Positions 4,703 to 6,592 of a stretch of 6,592 bases of DNA are shown here, piece by piece; position 1 is the stretch's first letter, and each line of letters opens with the position of its first letter. The notes beneath the pieces were generated by a model that was not told the DNA's origin, did not search any database, and saw only the letters and a list, made by a program, of their open reading frames with translations. The stretch is taken from positions 1 to 6,592 of the forward strand of contig JAQVUQ010000158.1 in NCBI GenBank assembly GCA_028699365.1. Reading direction: 5' to 3'. The translations under genes and the position numbers were made by a program. The DNA comes from a bacterium (GTDB lineage: Bacteria; UBP13; UBA5359).

Positions 4703-6592
4703 ATGGATGCGAAAGTAAATATATGGGGCAGCTTGTCGTCCCGTGCTTACGGTGCCAATGCCGTCTTCATTCCGGAGTACGGCAAGCCGGAGGGAATAGA
4801 GTTTATTCTGGTTCTTACCCAGGGCTATCCCTGTTTTAAGACACATCCGGTTCTGGACACATGGCAGGGTTATACAAGTGGCAGGGAACGCTTTGACAGC
4901 AATAGGAACATGCGTGTTCTGGGATGGAGCAGCCATCCTGACGCGAATTACTGGTCGTTCCTTTACCTGCCGGACAATGATGATGGATGCCGGCTTACGG
5001 CGGAATTCATGGCTGCAGAAACAGGTGAGCTTGATCTTCGTCTGTGCATGGAGAACCGTTCCACGGATGCCAGGGAATGGCGATGGGACATCTATGCCGC
5101 CCCGATTCATACAGATGCTCTGCCTGGTTTTGAATTAAAGGCGGCGAAGGCCGGGAATAATCCGGCCTTCGCCCTGTGTGGCCTGGACTGGGAGATAACG
5201 AGCCCGGAGATGAGTTTTAAAAGTGTGAAATTAATGGATTCAGGCTCCTGGTTCAATTTCCCGGCTAATGTGGATGCGGAGAACCCGCTGGAAGCGATAA
5301 AGATGCGCCTGAAGATGGAAGCAGAGCCGGTAACCGTTTCCGCCGGGGATAGCCGTATTGTTACAGTTACCCTGAATAGAGTTTCCAGCAGTGGGAGTAT
5401 AAGCAACCCCACATGGCCGGAGATGGAAATACCATCAGGTGAAGAACTGCCTTATGCACACCAATGGTGGGAGACGCTGCATAACCGCCATTACGTCCGC
5501 TCTTTTAACAGCGATGCAATGACCTGTCGTTTCTTTCCGGCACATCAGTGGGGACGTTTTTATATCTGGGATGCAGGCATGACCATTATTGGAGCATTGG
5601 AAGAGAGCGTCACGCTGGCAGAAGAACAACTGGCAGAGATGCCCGATCCCGCTGTAATGAAAGAGGACGTTTTTATCGGCGTAGGCTCGTTCAACCCCAC
5701 CTGCATTCTGGCCTGGTGGGAACTGTATAGCCTAACGGGAGATAAAGAGACACTGAAGCGCCATTATGAGCACATGAAGCGCCTCTTCCTGGCCTTCTAT
5801 GCCTGGCCCGATCTGGTGCCTTCCCTTGATCACAACGGCCTGATCAAATCGAGGAACAACCGCAACGGCATCGATGATTATCCCCCGCTCGTATACTGTG
5901 ACGGGCGTATTTTTGCCTGGGATTACAAGCGTACATTGCCGGTTAACCCAGACCGGCAGTTCAGGCAGGCCGAGCAGCCCGGATTAACCGCCATGGCCAT
6001 AAGATACGCCAGGATTCTGAGACTTGCGGCTTATGTAAGCGGTAAAGATCAGGACGTGGATTATTTGAAAGTCCTGATAGAGAGATCTGAAAGAAGCCTT
6101 AACAAAGATCTCTGGAGTGAGGAACACGGTATCTATGCCTGGAGAACCGAAGAAGACGGTCTGCTTCCGATCTACGGCCTGGACGGATGCTATCCAATGC
6201 TGTCCAACTCCGTTCCTCCGGAACGTCTGAAGCGGATAACCTCTCATGTTTTTGATCCGGAAGGCATGTGGACGAAATACGGTCTGACAGTGGTGCCGCA
6301 AAACAGTCCTTATTATAGAGATAAAGGATACTGGAACGGCGCTGTCTGGGTGCCGCCGCAATGGTTTATGTGGAAGGCTTTTTATAACCATGGGTATATG
6401 GACAAGGCTGAAATCATTGCCGATAGATTGCTGGATCTATGGGAGAGGAATCATGCCGAAGATTTATGCTGCTGGGAAAAGTTCGATATCGGCAGCGACG
6501 GCAGAGGAGCCGGCAACAGCCGGTTATCAGGGCTTAGCGCCCCTGTAATCAGCCTGGCGCGGGCGCGACGCAGGCCGGGGCGGGTTCAATTC
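4703..6592 (+). CDS. GH63-like (alpha/alpha)6 glycosidase, cytoplasmic (3' partial)
   Basis: Translating from ATG 4703 gives 630 codons with no stop before the right edge. The product probably removes alpha-linked glucose or mannose from an oligosaccharide or glycoside. Residues 1 to about 250 are a beta-rich N-terminal domain. From about 270 an (alpha/alpha)6 barrel of GH63/clan GH-G type is seen: 'FYIWDAGM' (WD at 289-290); 'NGIDDYPP' with Asp391, which fits the 'SG-D-SP' general-acid motif; 'YGLTVVPQNSPYY' and 'GYWNGAVWVPPQWFMW' (YWNGAVW at 543-549), the 'YWRGPVW' signature; 'WEKFD' with Glu592 as likely base; and 'GLSAPVI' near the cut. There is no signal peptide or membrane segment, so it is predicted cytoplasmic, unlike the secreted hydrolase upstream. 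The length exceeds mannosylglycerate hydrolases (roughly 420-450 residues) and is nearer to YgjK-type enzymes. The GC content is higher than upstream, and an unusual hairpin lies in the N-terminal part. The last 13 or so codons are Arg-rich. Exact substrate not assignable. Confidence 0.82.
   Translation, partial: MDAKVNIWGSLSSRAYGANAVFIPEYGKPEGIEFILVLTQGYPCFKTHPVLDTWQGYTSGRERFDSNRNMRVLGWSSHPDANYWSFLYLPDNDDGCRLTAEFMAAETGELDLRLCMENRSTDAREWRWDIYAAPIHTDALPGFELKAAKAGNNPAFALCGLDWEITSPEMSFKSVKLMDSGSWFNFPANVDAENPLEAIKMRLKMEAEPVTVSAGDSRIVTVTLNRVSSSGSISNPTWPEMEIPSGEELPYAHQWWETLHNRHYVRSFNSDAMTCRFFPAHQWGRFYIWDAGMTIIGALEESVTLAEEQLAEMPDPAVMKEDVFIGVGSFNPTCILAWWELYSLTGDKETLKRHYEHMKRLFLAFYAWPDLVPSLDHNGLIKSRNNRNGIDDYPPLVYCDGRIFAWDYKRTLPVNPDRQFRQAEQPGLTAMAIRYARILRLAAYVSGKDQDVDYLKVLIERSERSLNKDLWSEEHGIYAWRTEEDGLLPIYGLDGCYPMLSNSVPPERLKRITSHVFDPEGMWTKYGLTVVPQNSPYYRDKGYWNGAVWVPPQWFMWKAFYNHGYMDKAEIIADRLLDLWERNHAEDLCCWEKFDIGSDGRGAGNSRLSGLSAPVISLARARRRPGRVQF
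5143..5173 (+). repeat. Perfect 12-bp GC-rich inverted repeat inside the GH63-like gene
   Basis: GGCGAAGGCCGG (5143-5154) and CCGGCCTTCGCC (5162-5173) are exact reverse complements, separated by 7 nt; a G-T pair (5155/5161) would shorten the loop to AATAA. The hairpin would be very stable. It is translated through, encoding about 'AAKAGNNPAFA' (residues 147-157). No T-run follows, so it is not a standard intrinsic terminator. Confidence 0.85.

Noticed and set aside
4878-5138. Plus-strand open frame in another phase at the start of the GH63-like gene, and a similar one at 5548-5730.
   Set aside because: They overlap the GH63-like frame fully, which has the strong ribosome binding site and family motifs.
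5984-6391. Minus-strand open frame within the GH63-like gene, with others at 4601-5110 and 5107-5412.
   Set aside because: All are opposite a continuous plus-strand frame with conserved glycosidase motifs and have no ribosome binding site that I can support.
6580-6592. GGGTTCAATTC resembles a tRNA T-arm (B-box), suggesting a tRNA cut by the right edge.
   Set aside because: No matching D-arm (A-box) or T8/A14 pattern is found at the right distance upstream, and the GH63-like reading frame continues through it with plausible residues.

Overview
The window reads as one bacterial carbohydrate-use locus. All genes lie on the + strand, gaps are 27 to 51 nt, and I see no terminator between genes. 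Order: (1) 3' part of a GntR-type/LacI-type hybrid regulator, cut by the left edge; (2) a secreted multidomain glycoside hydrolase resembling GH42 beta-galactosidases (clan GH-A); (3) and (4) two tandem paralogous prepilin-like proteins with an N-terminal cleavage/methylation motif and a C-terminal H-X9-DG motif; (5) a GH63-like (alpha/alpha)6 glycosidase without signal peptide, running open off the right edge. The last gene has no stop codon in the window; it runs in the frame of ATG 4703 for 630 codons.

Organism: the short type-II-pseudopilin-like proteins with a '[16 protein letters not shown]' segment and an H-X9-DG tail are typical, as I know these families, of Armatimonadota and of Planctomycetota/Lentisphaerota/Verrucomicrobiota-type bacteria, where they occur in large paralogous sets. 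The moderate GC content does not decide between them. This placement is inference; there is no rRNA or other phylogenetic marker here.

How the genes may work together: the regulator would sense a sugar through its LacI-like domain and control the operon, possibly including itself. The secreted GH42-like enzyme would act outside the cytoplasm, and the GH63-like enzyme inside, on alpha-linked glucose- or mannose-containing products. The prepilin-like pair between the two enzymes is the unexplained part; it may be a surface or secretion component dedicated to this substrate. Substrate and function of the pair cannot be read from the sequence.

Non-coding content is minimal: 951-1001, 3261-3287, 3957-3999 and 4666-4702 hold mainly ribosome binding sites. 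The most striking non-protein structure is a perfect 12-bp GC-rich inverted repeat at 5143-5173, inside the last gene. No IS, CRISPR, tRNA or rRNA was found.
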